This document shows, in pieces, positions 38,698 through 48,098 of a stretch of DNA of 64,000 nucleotides. How positions within the stretch are numbered: position 1 is the stretch's first letter; every line of letters begins with the position of its first letter. The DNA comes from Mycetocola manganoxydans (GTDB lineage Bacteria > Actinomycetota > Actinomycetes > Actinomycetales > Microbacteriaceae), in the NCBI RefSeq assembly GCF_003667545.1, contig NZ_RCUV01000006.1, positions 1-64,000 of the forward strand, in the 5' to 3' direction. The notes beneath the pieces were generated by a model. The model ran no database searches, was not told the DNA's origin, and was given only the letters and a program-made list of their open reading frames with translations. Both the position numbers and the translations under genes were made by a program.

Positions 38698-39927
38698 ATG
38701 GCAACCACCGTCGGTTACGCGTACAAGGGACGCGACGCTGCAGGCAAGATCGTCAAGGGCAAGCTGGATGCCTCGAGCGAGGCGGCCGTTGCGGCTCGCC
38801 TGCGCACGATGGGGCTCTCACCCGTGTCGATCGATGCGGCGCCAGACGGTACCGGACTGAGCCGTGAGATCACGATCCCCGGTTTCTCCAAGGGTGTGAC
38901 GCTCAAGGACCTTGCGATCATGAGCCGGCAGATGTCGACCATGACGAGCGCCGGGTTGTCGCTCATGCGCACCCTGTCGATTCTGGCCGAGCAGACGGAG
39001 TCGAAGCCGCTGGCGAAGATCCTGGTGACGGTGCGCGACGACGTCGAGACCGGTGTCTCCCTGTCGGATGCCATGCGCAAGCACGACCGGGACTTCCCGC
39101 CAATCATGATCAACATGGTCAAGGCGGGGGAGACGGGCGGGTTCCTCGACAAGGCGCTCGACACGGTCGCGAAGAACTTCGAGAAGGAGTCGGAGCTCAA
39201 GAACAGCATCAAGAGCGCGATGACCTACCCGATCGTCGTTGTTGGGATGGTGGTGCTTGCGGTTGCCGGCATGCTCATCTTCATCGTGCCCGTGTTCAAG
39301 GACATGTTCGAGGGGATGGGCGGCAGCTTGCCGTTGCCGACGCAGATCCTCGTGACGCTGTCGGAGCAGATGATCTGGCTCGGGCCGCTCATCCTCGTGG
39401 TCTCGATCGTCGGGTCGATCTGGTGGAAGAAAAACAAGCACACCGAAGGTGTTCGCAAGGCGCTCGATCCGCTCAAGCTCAAGATGCCCGTGTTCGGGAT
39501 GCTCATGACCAAGCTCGCCGTCGCACGGTTCTCTCGGAACTTCGCCGACATGATCGGGGCCGGCGTACCCATCCTGCAGTCTCTTCAGATCGTCGGCGAG
39601 ACGTCGGGCAACTACGTCATCGAGCGCTCATTGGTGAAGGTGCAGGACTCGGTGCGCCAGGGCAAGTCCATTGCTGCGCCGCTGGCCGAGGAAGCGGTGT
39701 TCCCGCCCATGGTGATCCAGATGGTCGCCGTTGGTGAGGACTCGGGTGCGTTGCAGCAGATGCTCGACAAGATCGCCGACTTCTACGACCAGGAGGTCAA
39801 GACGATGACCGACCAGCTCACGTCGCTGATCGAGCCGCTGCTGATCGCGTTCCTCGGCATCGTCGTCGGTGGCATGATCGTGGCGCTCTACCTGCCGGTC
39901 TTCAACATCGCCACTTTGATGCAATAA
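38698..39927 (+). CDS. pilC: Type IV pilus inner-membrane platform protein PilC (GspF family)
   Basis: This 409-aa polytopic protein has two repeated GspF domains. The N-terminus YAYKGRDAAGKIVKGKL is typical, followed by SRQMSTMTSAGLSLMRTLSI, then GETGGFLDKALDTVA. The second repeat has FSRNFADMIGAGVPILQSLQ, then VGEDSGALQQMLDKIADFY. Three hydrophobic segments lie near 175-200, 225-245 and 380-400. It couples PilB/PilT rotation to pilin insertion. The ATG directly follows the pilT stop with no gap. Confidence 0.95.
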   Translation: MATTVGYAYKGRDAAGKIVKGKLDASSEAAVAARLRTMGLSPVSIDAAPDGTGLSREITIPGFSKGVTLKDLAIMSRQMSTMTSAGLSLMRTLSILAEQTESKPLAKILVTVRDDVETGVSLSDAMRKHDRDFPPIMINMVKAGETGGFLDKALDTVAKNFEKESELKNSIKSAMTYPIVVVGMVVLAVAGMLIFIVPVFKDMFEGMGGSLPLPTQILVTLSEQMIWLGPLILVVSIVGSIWWKKNKHTEGVRKALDPLKLKMPVFGMLMTKLAVARFSRNFADMIGAGVPILQSLQIVGETSGNYVIERSLVKVQDSVRQGKSIAAPLAEEAVFPPMVIQMVAVGEDSGALQQMLDKIADFYDQEVKTMTDQLTSLIEPLLIAFLGIVVGGMIVALYLPVFNIATLMQ

Positions 39928-39957
39928 CCTGAGATTCCCTCAGCTATATGCTCAACA

Positions 39958-39974
39958 GCCCCCGCTCTGGGGGC
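39958..39974 (+). terminator. Short GC hairpin between pilC and pilA
   Basis: GCCCCC (39958-39963) pairs with GGGGGC (39969-39974) around a 5-base loop. It could partly terminate or process the pilBTC message before the strongly expressed pilA. There is no long T tract. The 178-bp gap is A/T-richer than its surroundings and probably contains a separate pilA promoter. Confidence 0.45.
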
Positions 39975-40105
39975 GAGAAATGCCCAATATACCCCCATAG
40001 GCGTGTCTTCACGAAGGGGCTGGCTCCCATAAAGTCATAGATCGGTGGGCCGGTCTGGCTCTCCCCTGCACCAGCCAGTACCCCCTCAATCAGAAGGAAA
40101 GCCTC

Positions 40106-40537
40106 ATGGTTTCTCGCCTCACCGCTGCTCTCGCGGCTCGTTACAAGACCATCCAGGAGAAGGAAAAGGGCTTCACCCTGATCGAGCTTCTCGTCGTCGT
40201 CATCATCATCGGCGTTCTCGCCGCGATTGCGATCCCGATCTACATCGGCGTCCAGAACAACGCCAAGGACAGCGCGGTGCAGTCGGACCTCACCAACGCC
40301 AAAATCGCCGTAGTCGCGTACTACACACAGGAAAACGCTATGCCGACTCTGGACAAGGCGACCCTCGGAACTCTCGGATTCACTGAGGGAGACAACACTG
40401 CTCCTGGATCCATCGCTTTCGGAGGTACAACGACCGCAGCCGAGAACTTCTGTATTGAGGCTGCTCGTAAGGACGAGACGACCAAGTTCTTCCACATCAA
40501 CTCTGATGGTGGCGTCAAGCCCGGAGCATGCTCATAG
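40106..40537 (+). CDS. pilA: Major type IV pilin PilA
   Basis: This 143-aa prepilin has a 22-residue positively charged leader ending in KEKG, cleaved before FTLIELLVVVIIIGVLAAIA, with Glu5 of the mature protein present for methylation and assembly. The N-terminal helix is followed by a small globular head with two cysteines (NFC and the terminal GACS) that can form the C-terminal disulfide loop. The gene is isolated by hairpins on both sides, as expected for a highly expressed subunit. RBS AGAAGGAAAG precedes ATG. Confidence 0.95.
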   Translation: MVSRLTAALAARYKTIQEKEKGFTLIELLVVVIIIGVLAAIAIPIYIGVQNNAKDSAVQSDLTNAKIAVVAYYTQENAMPTLDKATLGTLGFTEGDNTAPGSIAFGGTTTAAENFCIEAARKDETTKFFHINSDGGVKPGACS

Positions 40538-40565
40538 CAAGAGCTCGCCGTAGTCATTGATCGCG

Positions 40566-40603
40566 CTGGTAGGGCGCCGCCTGGTCAGGCGGTGCCCTAC
40601 CAG
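40566..40603 (+). terminator. 18-bp hairpin after pilA
   Basis: 40566-40583 pairs with 40586-40603 with a single G-T wobble. There is no T tract behind it, so it may stabilise the pilA mRNA 3' end rather than terminate fully. Confidence 0.6.
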
Positions 40604-40673
40604 TTCCAGCAGCGGGGTCGAAATCTAAGGGCATAGACCGCCAGCCCGTCGCACCGGAAGGAGGTGGCACCCA

Positions 40674-42065
40674 GTGCAGCATGCTTCCTCGAAAATCGGG
40701 CAAGACAACCACGACGGCGGTCTCACCCTCATCGAACTCGTGGTCGCCATGATGGTTTTCGCAATGATCGCTGTCGGTGTCTCCATGTCGATCACGGGTG
40801 TTCTCACCATGACATCCGATTCCCGCGCCCGGGTTGCGGCTACCAATCTCGCCGCCAGCGAGATCGACCTCGCTCGCTCGTACGACGACGTCTTCAAGGT
40901 TCTGTCCAGGACTGAAACAAAAACAGTGGACAACACCCCGTTCACGGTGAAGCGCTCCATCTCATGGGTCTCCACCGCGGGCACCGATGTGAGCTGCAGC
41001 ACTGCCGGCGGCGCCCTCCAGTACAAGCGCGTCAATGTGACGGTGACCTGGCCGGGCAACACGTCGGCCAAGGTTCGATCGGACACCATTCTGACGCCCG
41101 GCAGCCGCATCAACGAACCGACGACAGGAACGATTCTCGTGTCTGTAAAAGGGGCGTCCGGGGAGGGAACCCCTGGCGTCGTCGTGAGCGCGGCGGCCAC
41201 CGCAGGAGGCGGACCGGTGACGACAACAGCTCCGAAGACCGACTCGGACGGCTGCAGCTATCTCCTTAAAGTGGTTCCCGGGACGTACAACGTCTCGCTG
41301 TCCAAAGCTGATCACGTCGACAACCTCCACAATCCCTCACCGACGCAGCCGGTGACCGTTCTTGCTGGCCAATCAACAGCCGTGCTGTTCGCCTACGACA
41401 CCGCGGCGACATACAACGTCAAGTACGCAGCCATGCCGACACCGGTATCGCCACTCCCCGGTCCGATTATCGTGCCGTCCACCATGGATGTGAGCATTTT
41501 CGGCGGTGACACTCCCGTCGTGAGGGATCTTTCGTCGACGTTGAAGCTCTACCCACAGACTGCGGGCTACCAGATGGTGACAGGAGCGTTTGCTGTTGAA
41601 ACCGCGACAAAACCTTGCACGGTCGTCGATCCGACCTCCTGGCTCGACGATGTGTCCGTTACCCCGCCGAAGATAGGACATCTGCCGAGCCTGGTGGGTA
41701 CGGTTCCTCCCACGCCGGTTGACATCTCAGTTCCAGTGGGAGTCGTAACGATCAAAGGCGACACCACGGCCGCCCGTTGGCTCTTCGCTGAGCGGGTGAT
41801 CTCAGGAGCGGATCCATCATCTGGACGCCCCGCTTGTATGCAGCCGGTCACGCACAAATTTGGGAGCGCGGTGATACCGAGCGGCGTAGGAAATACCGTG
41901 ACAGTGGGTCTCCCGTTCGGCGCGTGGAAGTTCTACTCGAGCACCCACGCCGACGGGCGCTCCCCGCTCTGGCTCAACACGAGCCGAGTGACCGTGCAGA
42001 CCTCCGCGCAACCTGCGCCAGGGTCCTCCGTCTTCACACTTGATCCTCGCTCGGTGACCCCGTGA
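40674..42065 (+). CDS. Minor prepilin (PilV-like) with carboxypeptidase-regulatory-like domain
   Basis: This 463-aa protein has a class III prepilin signal: GG before LTLIELVVAMMVFAMIAVGV, Glu5 present. A pilin helix and head (to about residue 150) are followed by an immunoglobulin-like segment (TILVSVKGASGEGTPGVVV, then SYLLKVVPGTYNVSLSKADH), resembling carboxypeptidase regulatory/SpaA-like folds, and a further C-terminal domain with a few Cys. It is far larger than a normal minor pilin and may sit at the pilus tip. The GTG start is supported by AAGGAGG 9 bases upstream. The base composition is lower in GC than in the neighbouring core genes. Confidence 0.78.
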   Translation: MQHASSKIGQDNHDGGLTLIELVVAMMVFAMIAVGVSMSITGVLTMTSDSRARVAATNLAASEIDLARSYDDVFKVLSRTETKTVDNTPFTVKRSISWVSTAGTDVSCSTAGGALQYKRVNVTVTWPGNTSAKVRSDTILTPGSRINEPTTGTILVSVKGASGEGTPGVVVSAAATAGGGPVTTTAPKTDSDGCSYLLKVVPGTYNVSLSKADHVDNLHNPSPTQPVTVLAGQSTAVLFAYDTAATYNVKYAAMPTPVSPLPGPIIVPSTMDVSIFGGDTPVVRDLSSTLKLYPQTAGYQMVTGAFAVETATKPCTVVDPTSWLDDVSVTPPKIGHLPSLVGTVPPTPVDISVPVGVVTIKGDTTAARWLFAERVISGADPSSGRPACMQPVTHKFGSAVIPSGVGNTVTVGLPFGAWKFYSSTHADGRSPLWLNTSRVTVQTSAQPAPGSSVFTLDPRSVTP

Positions 42066-42760
42066 TGGCCGTTCGAACTCGCGTCGCGCGGGCGCGAACG
42101 GGAACCGAACGGGGCATCACAATGGTTGAGTTGCTCGTTGCGATGCTCCTGCTGTCGATCGTCATGACCGTCGTGATCGCACTACTGAGCAGTCTCACGA
42201 AGGCGGCGAGCATGAGCCAGGGAATCGACGCCAGCAGCAAGACAGCCTCGAACGCTATGAACGAGTTGGCCCTGGTTATTCGCAACGGAGCATCCGTTCC
42301 GGTGAGAAATAACATCGTGCCGCTGGCGGCCTTTGCCGCCGCCTCGCCAGAGTCCATGACCATTCACTCAGTTCTGTCGTCAACCGGATCTGTGCTGGCC
42401 CCGGTGAAAGTCGGTTTCACGGTCAACGCACAACGGCAGCTGATCGAGCAGCGTTGGACCGCTTCCGTATCGGACGGGTATTACTCCTGGCCAGCCAGTG
42501 CGACTGTCTCGACCCGAAACCTCAGCGGCTCGCTTCTCATTCCGGAGGCGGGGGGCACCTCGCTCTTCACGTATCTCGACAGCACCGGAACCCCGATACC
42601 CATGGGTGCGGGCAACAAGATCATCGCGGCAAATCTGGAGAAAGTTCGATCGGTCATCATCACCATGCGTGTCGAAGCCGAAGGTGGTGCGGCGGGCGAA
42701 ATCGTTGAACTGGTCAATACGGTCGGCGTGCCCAACCTCGGAGAGGTCAGGACCGAATGA
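42062..42760 (+). CDS. Minor prepilin (PilW-like)
   Basis: This 232-aa protein has the prepilin signal TERG before ITMVELLVAMLLLSIVMTVV, with Glu5 present. The rest is a single globular domain with no recognised fold. The GTG at 42062 overlaps the previous stop (GTGA); an ATG directly follows as the second codon, and either may be used. It is coupled on both sides (ATGA overlap with the next gene). By position between PilV-like and PilX-like genes it belongs to the tip/priming complex. Confidence 0.78.
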   Translation: MMAVRTRVARARTGTERGITMVELLVAMLLLSIVMTVVIALLSSLTKAASMSQGIDASSKTASNAMNELALVIRNGASVPVRNNIVPLAAFAAASPESMTIHSVLSSTGSVLAPVKVGFTVNAQRQLIEQRWTASVSDGYYSWPASATVSTRNLSGSLLIPEAGGTSLFTYLDSTGTPIPMGAGNKIIAANLEKVRSVIITMRVEAEGGAAGEIVELVNTVGVPNLGEVRTE

Positions 42761-44547
42761 GGTATTCAGTGTCGCGATTCTTGCGGTGGCGTGGCGAGGA
42801 GGGTGCAGCTCTCGTCATGGTCATCGTTCTCGGCGCCGTCATGATGATGGTAGCTACGACAGCGGTGACGATAGCCGTCAGCGGAACGAGGAGTTCCAAA
42901 TCCAGTGAAGACTGGAACGCGGCTCTGGCCGCTGCGTATGCCGGGGTCGAGGAATACCAGAACCGGCTCGCGAACGACAGCACCTACAGCAAGTACGGCA
43001 ATCCAGCTTCGTCGTTCTCGGCCGCCTCGGGCAGTTCCGTTTCGCTTCCAACCGCGCCTGCGAACCCCGCTTTTGGTGTCGGTAAGGCAGGAACGTGGGC
43101 CTCTGTCCCGGGAAGCGACGCGAGAGCGAACTTCCGATACGAGGTCGATAACTCTAAATACTCCGCAAAGGGAGTGCTGACTCTTCGATCGACGGGGAGG
43201 GTGGGAACGACTACTCGCACAGTCGTCGCCGACCTGAAGCAAAAGGGCTTCATTGATTTTCTCTACTTCACGAACTACGAGGTGAGGGATCCGAGCCAGG
43301 GTGGCGCATCGTGCACACCTTCTTGGAGTTGGGAGAAGGCCAACTCCTGCACCAAGATTCAATTCGCGCCGTCCGATGAGATGAACGGCCCCATGCACTC
43401 CAATGACACTCTGAGCCTGTGCGGCCGGTTCAAAGGCGAAGTAACCACGGCTAACAACAAATCACCGAACTTCGAAAAAGCGTGCACAAGTCCTGTATTC
43501 GAAGCCGGTCAACCTAAGACAAGTCAAACAATCGGAATGCCACCGACCAATGCAGAGATGAAGCGTGAAACGCGCTCCGACCTGCCGCAGGACGTACCGC
43601 GACCGGGGTGTTTGTACACGGGCCCAACCCAAATAACCCTTCTCGACACAGGCAAGATGCGGGTGATTTCGCCGTACACGAAATTCACCAATGTGGCTGG
43701 GAACAACTCGTCTTCCGGCACAAATCCCGCTAAATGTGGTCAACCGGGGACGACGAACGGGAATCTCGGGTCACCGGGCGGTGCTGAAATCGACGTCATC
43801 AACGAGAACCTCGTCTACGTTCAGGACGTGCCGACGACGTCAGTGGACAAAAATTACACCGCCACCGGCGTCTATCCGACCTCGTTCTCCTGCACCAACG
43901 GAGACTCGAACGCTACGAAGGGCGGCTGGGTCTTCTCGTCGGGCGCCGCTGCATCGCGGTACCCGATGAGGGACGAGGTAGCGCCCGCTGCCGTGACCCC
44001 AGCTCACTACGGCTGCCGCAAGGGCGATGCATATGTCGAGGGAACGTTGAAGGGCACGATGACGATCGCGGCTCAGAACTATGTTTACGTCGTCAATGAT
44101 CTTCTCTACAAGGACGCCGGGACCAACATCCTCGGGCTCGTTGGCGGCAACTCGGTTTGGGTCTGGAATCCAATCAAATGCACAAGATACGACACGGATT
44201 GGCGGGGTAACCCGACGACGACATGTGACCGCTCTGAATTTGAGCTTGATGCTAACCGCACGATCAACGCGGCAATCCTCGCCGTTGCTCACTCCTTTTC
44301 GGTCCAAAATTACGACAAAGGATCAAGCAAGCGCGGCACGTTGACCGTAAACGGCGCGATTGCGCAAGTGTTCCGTGGGCCCGTCGCCACAACGGGGAGC
44401 ACCGGGTACGACAAGAGTTACAACTACGATCTCCGGCTTCGGGTGACAGCGCCTCCCAAGTTCCTCTCTCCCACCTCCACCACGTATGGCGTGAGCCAGA
44501 TCGGAAGTGTCGGGAACGCTTACAACGCGGACGGGTCGGCACCGTGA
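42757..44547 (+). CDS. Large PilX-like minor pilus component, candidate tip adhesin
   Basis: This 596-aa protein opens with RGEEGAALVMVIVLGAVMMM, the N-terminal helix of PilX-type proteins, which keep a hydrophobic pilin-like helix but lack the canonical GFTLIE. The long remaining part (residues 50-596) is Ser/Thr/Asn/Gly-rich with scattered cysteines (CTPSWSWEKANSC and others) and several short beta-repeat-like segments. No known domain is recognised. Size and composition suggest a surface-exposed tip or adhesive protein. Codon use is less biased than in pilB, pilT or rpoBC. Confidence 0.65.
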   Translation: MRYSVSRFLRWRGEEGAALVMVIVLGAVMMMVATTAVTIAVSGTRSSKSSEDWNAALAAAYAGVEEYQNRLANDSTYSKYGNPASSFSAASGSSVSLPTAPANPAFGVGKAGTWASVPGSDARANFRYEVDNSKYSAKGVLTLRSTGRVGTTTRTVVADLKQKGFIDFLYFTNYEVRDPSQGGASCTPSWSWEKANSCTKIQFAPSDEMNGPMHSNDTLSLCGRFKGEVTTANNKSPNFEKACTSPVFEAGQPKTSQTIGMPPTNAEMKRETRSDLPQDVPRPGCLYTGPTQITLLDTGKMRVISPYTKFTNVAGNNSSSGTNPAKCGQPGTTNGNLGSPGGAEIDVINENLVYVQDVPTTSVDKNYTATGVYPTSFSCTNGDSNATKGGWVFSSGAAASRYPMRDEVAPAAVTPAHYGCRKGDAYVEGTLKGTMTIAAQNYVYVVNDLLYKDAGTNILGLVGGNSVWVWNPIKCTRYDTDWRGNPTTTCDRSEFELDANRTINAAILAVAHSFSVQNYDKGSSKRGTLTVNGAIAQVFRGPVATTGSTGYDKSYNYDLRLRVTAPPKFLSPTSTTYGVSQIGSVGNAYNADGSAP

Positions 44548-45416
44548 CCGGCCTCGAGCAGAACGTCGTACTCATCACCGGGACGGTGTTCATCGGAGTC
44601 TTCGGGCTGCTGATCGGCTCCTTTCTCAACGTCGTCGTGTACCGCGTTCCGAATGGCCTGTCGGTGGTCTCGCCGCCGAGCGCGTGCCCCGGGTGTGACA
44701 GCGAAATCAAGGCCTATGACAACGTGCCCGTCCTGTCGTGGCTCGTGCTTGGCGGCAAGTGTCGTTCCTGCCGTGAGCCAATTTCCAAGAGGTATCCCCT
44801 GGTTGAAGCGGGCGTTGGCGTCTTCTTCGGGATTGTCGGCGTCTGGTGGTGGGTTGTAGCGGGGGGAGCTGACGCTCTCTCGGGGTCCGAGATTTCGACA
44901 GGCTCAATCACCGGATCTGTGCTTGTGTTGGTCGCATTTCTGTGGCTCGCCGGCGTCAGCGTTGCACTCGCTTTGATCGACCTCGACACGCACAAGCTTC
45001 CCAATGCGATCGTTCTGCCGAGCTACGTCGTCGGGGGAGTGTTGCTGGCGGCCGCCGGCATCCTCAACGGTGATGTGGATGCTCTCGTCCGTGCCGGGAT
45101 CGGGATGGGGGCGATGTGGTTCGCATACTTCCTGATGGCGATGCTCTACCCGGGCGGCATGGGCTTCGGCGACGTCAAGCTCGCGGGTGTTCTCGGTATC
45201 TACCTCGGCTTCGTCGGTTGGGGTGCGCTTCTTGTGGGCGCGTTCGCGGCGTTCTTCTTCGGCGGTATTTACGCCATCGCGCTCGTGATTCTCAAGAAGG
45301 CGGGCCGGAAGAGCGGTATCCCCTTCGGACCCTGGATGCTCGTCGGGGCCTGGACCGGAATTTTCGCCGGCAACACACTATGGACTTCCTATCTCTCGCT
45401 GCTCGGCGTGGCCTAG
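44544..45416 (+). CDS. pilD: Prepilin peptidase PilD (A24 family)
   Basis: This 290-aa membrane aspartic protease and N-methyltransferase cleaves and methylates the pilins. The cytoplasmic zinc loop has CPGC and CRSC near residues 48-76. The catalytic aspartates are in LIDLDTHKLPN and the GMGFGDVKL motif. About seven or eight hydrophobic helices are visible. The GTG start overlaps the previous stop by four bases, so it is translated with the minor pilins it processes. Confidence 0.94.
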   Translation: MTGLEQNVVLITGTVFIGVFGLLIGSFLNVVVYRVPNGLSVVSPPSACPGCDSEIKAYDNVPVLSWLVLGGKCRSCREPISKRYPLVEAGVGVFFGIVGVWWWVVAGGADALSGSEISTGSITGSVLVLVAFLWLAGVSVALALIDLDTHKLPNAIVLPSYVVGGVLLAAAGILNGDVDALVRAGIGMGAMWFAYFLMAMLYPGGMGFGDVKLAGVLGIYLGFVGWGALLVGAFAAFFFGGIYAIALVILKKAGRKSGIPFGPWMLVGAWTGIFAGNTLWTSYLSLLGVA

Positions 45417-45440
45417 GTACGGGAAAGCACGAGGAGAAAC

Positions 45441-46490
45441 ATGTCTACCAACGTTGTGGGTATCGATATCGGGAGCGCCGCCATCCGGGCGGTCGAGCTC
45501 CGGGACCCGGACAAAGCCAAACCGACCGTGATGCGGTATTCGGAGCTGCCGCTGCCCGCTGGCGCTGTCAACCGCGGTGAAGTGATCGAGCCGAATACCG
45601 TCTCGTCGGTTCTCAAGCAGTTGTGGTCCACCGGTGGATTCACCAGTAAGAACGTCGTCATCGGGATGGGCAACCAGCGGGTTCTGGCCCGTGACCTCAC
45701 TCTCCCGAAGATGTCGCAGACACGCATTCGTGAGGCGCTGCCGTACCAGGTTCAGGAACTGTTGCCGGTCCCGGTGACGGAGGCGATGCTCGACTTCTAT
45801 CCGGTGTCGGAAGAACAGACCGAGGGCGGTCCTGTCGTCCACGGACTCCTGATTGCCGCCATCAAGGAGGCGGTGCTCGGGAACGTTCGAGCTGTGGAGA
45901 AGTCCGGCCTGACGACGTTGGGGGTCGACCTCATCCCGTTCGCCCTGACCCGCGCTCTCCTGCGCGAAGGTGCAGGGGCGGGGACCGTCGCGATCGTCGA
46001 CATCGGCGCGAGCGCCACGACGATCGTGATTGCATCGAATGGCGTGCCGCAATTCCTCCGAATCATTCCGGCCGGTGGGGATGACCTCACCACGGCGCTC
46101 GCGCAGCGGCTGGAAATCGACTCACTGCAGGCAGAAGGAATCAAGCGCGGTGTCGGCCTGCGGACGCGAGTCGACGACCCACAGTTCCAGCGCCCGATGG
46201 AGATCATCAATGAGGTGACGAGCGAGCTCCTTAGCAGCGCACGCAACACGCTCGACTATTTCAGCCAGGCCCGACCGGATGCCCGTGTCGAACGCATCCT
46301 GCTCACCGGAGGTGGAGCGCAACTGAGCGGTTTGCCGGATGCTCTCGCTGAGTTGACGCGAACCCCGGTTGTCCCCGCGGATCCGTTCGCCAGCCTCGGG
46401 CTGGCGAAATCATTCAGGCCCGAGCAGCTTGGTCAGAACAAGTCGAGCATCCTCGTCGCGCTCGGCCTCGCCTTAGGAAGTGCGGCATGA
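45441..46490 (+). CDS. pilM: Type IV pilus assembly protein PilM
   Basis: This 349-aa actin-like ATPase-fold protein recruits the PilN-PilO membrane complex on the cytoplasmic side. The first phosphate loop is VGIDIGSAAIRAVEL, the second VDIGASATTIVI near residue 185, and the adenosine motif LLTGGGAQLSGL near residue 293. RBS CGAGGAGAAAC precedes ATG. Its stop overlaps pilN (ATGA). Confidence 0.93.
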   Translation: MSTNVVGIDIGSAAIRAVELRDPDKAKPTVMRYSELPLPAGAVNRGEVIEPNTVSSVLKQLWSTGGFTSKNVVIGMGNQRVLARDLTLPKMSQTRIREALPYQVQELLPVPVTEAMLDFYPVSEEQTEGGPVVHGLLIAAIKEAVLGNVRAVEKSGLTTLGVDLIPFALTRALLREGAGAGTVAIVDIGASATTIVIASNGVPQFLRIIPAGGDDLTTALAQRLEIDSLQAEGIKRGVGLRTRVDDPQFQRPMEIINEVTSELLSSARNTLDYFSQARPDARVERILLTGGGAQLSGLPDALAELTRTPVVPADPFASLGLAKSFRPEQLGQNKSSILVALGLALGSAA

Positions 46491-47218
46491 GCAAGATCAA
46501 CGAGAGTCTGATCGTCGGGGGTGCGCCACGAGCAGATCTCCTGCCGCCGGAGATCCGCCAGGAGCACAAGGGCAAGCGCACTCGCCGCAAACTCATCTGG
46601 GGAGTCCTCGGGGTTGTGCTGCTCGTGTTCGTCGGAACGGGCGCGAGTTACTACCTGTCCCTGACGTCGGCGATTCAGCTTGTTGCCGCGCAGGAGCGCA
46701 CCAACGAGCTGCTTGTCGAGCAACAGAAATACACCGAAGTGCGGGTGGTGCAGGACGAACTCGCGTCCGTCGAAGCGGGTCAGCGTGTCGGCGCGGCGAC
46801 CGAGGTGGACTGGAAGGCCTACATCGACAAGATCGAGGCGAGCCTGCCCGACAACGTGTTGATCATGGAAGTGACGATTGACGCGGCATCCCCCCTCACC
46901 GATTACGAACAACCTGACGCTCCACTCCTCGGGATGCGCGTCGCCACGCTGAGATTCGGAGCGTGGACATCTGCTCTGCCCGACACGGATGCCTGGCTGG
47001 TCGCCTTGAGTGCGCTGCCCGGGCACGCCGATGCGAACCCTGACTCCATTGAATTTGACGACGACACCCGGCTCTACGAAACCTACGTCACGATGCACAT
47101 CGACGAGCGGGCGTGGTCGGAACGCTTCATCTCCGACGAGGAGAAGGCAGCCAAGAAGGAAGCCAAGAAGGAAGCCGCGGACGCCGAAAAAGACGCTGTG
47201 GCGAAGGAAGAGGACTGA
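46487..47218 (+). CDS. pilN: Type IV pilus assembly protein PilN
   Basis: This 243-aa bitopic protein starts MSKINESLIVGGAPRADLLPPE, the short cytoplasmic peptide that binds PilM, though the usual INLLP is reduced to DLLP. A single transmembrane helix (LIWGVLGVVLLVFVGTGASYY, residues 37-57) is followed by a coiled segment and a ferredoxin-like domain. The C-terminus is an unusual lysine/glutamate-rich run (KAAKKEAKKEAADAEKD) encoded by a short tandem repeat. Assembly platform role with PilM and PilO. Confidence 0.85.
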   Translation: MSKINESLIVGGAPRADLLPPEIRQEHKGKRTRRKLIWGVLGVVLLVFVGTGASYYLSLTSAIQLVAAQERTNELLVEQQKYTEVRVVQDELASVEAGQRVGAATEVDWKAYIDKIEASLPDNVLIMEVTIDAASPLTDYEQPDAPLLGMRVATLRFGAWTSALPDTDAWLVALSALPGHADANPDSIEFDDDTRLYETYVTMHIDERAWSERFISDEEKAAKKEAKKEAADAEKDAVAKEED

Positions 47219-47220
47219 TC

Positions 47221-47904
47221 ATGGACAAGACAAAGATCTGGATCCTCGCCTCTGCCATCGTGATGGTCGGCATCCTCGCCCTCGGCTGGTTCGTTGGTGT
47301 GGACCCGCAGCTGAAGGCGAAAGCATCCACTGACGAGCAGCGTGTCTCCGTCGAAGCGCAGAACACGGCAACCGAGCTCGCCATCGTCAAGCTCAAGAAG
47401 GACTTCGAGTCGATCGACGAGCTCAAGACCGAACTCGCCGGTCTTCGCTCATCCATTCCCGCGGCTGGTGAACTTCCCGATTTCCTGACGCAGCTGGACA
47501 ACCTCGCCGCTGGCAGCAAGACCAAGGTGATTTCGTTGACGGTCTCCGAGGCGATTCCCTATACGGTGCCCGCAACGGCCGTGCCGCCGGTTGCGGCGCC
47601 GGTCGACGGTGAGGAGAGTGCTGAGCCGGAGGCTGATCCTGTCGCGGAACCGGTCGCGCCGGAGGGTCCTGCCGTTCCGACGACGATCACTGATCCGCGC
47701 ATCACTCCTGAGAACTTCGTCGCAATCCCGGTGGATGTCACGGTGGAGGGCGAGCGGGATGCCGCACGGTCGTTCATCGACAAACTCCAGCATGGGCCGC
47801 GTTTGTTCATGGCGACCTCGATTGCCATCATGCCGATCGAGGAGCGACCCGGAATCTTCACGACTCAGGTCACCGGGTATGTGTACGTGCTGCTTCAGAA
47901 GTAG
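47221..47904 (+). CDS. pilO: Type IV pilus assembly protein PilO
   Basis: This 227-aa bitopic protein has one N-terminal transmembrane helix (IWILASAIVMVGILALGWF), a coiled coil (residues 40-85) and a PilO-like globular domain ending FTTQVTGYVYVLLQK. A Pro/Glu/Ala linker (ESAEPEADPVAEPVAPEGP) interrupts the domain near residue 140. It starts two bases after the pilN stop. It completes the M-N-O set; no outer-membrane secretin gene is present, as expected for a monoderm. Confidence 0.88.
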   Translation: MDKTKIWILASAIVMVGILALGWFVGVDPQLKAKASTDEQRVSVEAQNTATELAIVKLKKDFESIDELKTELAGLRSSIPAAGELPDFLTQLDNLAAGSKTKVISLTVSEAIPYTVPATAVPPVAAPVDGEESAEPEADPVAEPVAPEGPAVPTTITDPRITPENFVAIPVDVTVEGERDAARSFIDKLQHGPRLFMATSIAIMPIEERPGIFTTQVTGYVYVLLQK

Positions 47905-48073
47905 CTCGTTCTTCGCGCTCAACCGGCGCCGGTGAATGTCGGTGGTCGGGTGTTCACTTGAGCTATGGATAGGCAGTTCAGTGAAGAGGGAATTACGCGG
48001 GTCACGTGCTGTTTTGCAGTGTGTTCTCGGGTGAAAATAGTTTCTAATTCCACTGTGGATAACTCCTTTGAGA

Positions 48074-48092
48074 TTCGTACATTTTGGTAGAA
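48074..48092 (+). promoter_or_regulatory. A/T-rich upstream region of the HNH gene with an imperfect palindrome
   Basis: The 194 bp before the HNH gene are the most A/T-rich noncoding part nearby. TTCGTAC-ATTTT-GGTAGAA (48074-48092) is a degenerate dyad, five of seven positions pairing, which loosely recalls actinobacterial LexA boxes. Weak evidence; it may simply contain the -10 element. Confidence 0.25.
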
Positions 48093-48098
48093 TGAAGC

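Noticed and set aside
48074-48092. LexA (SOS) box before the HNH gene
   Set aside because: Only five of seven dyad positions match and the core differs from the actinobacterial consensus. Kept only as a weak palindrome.
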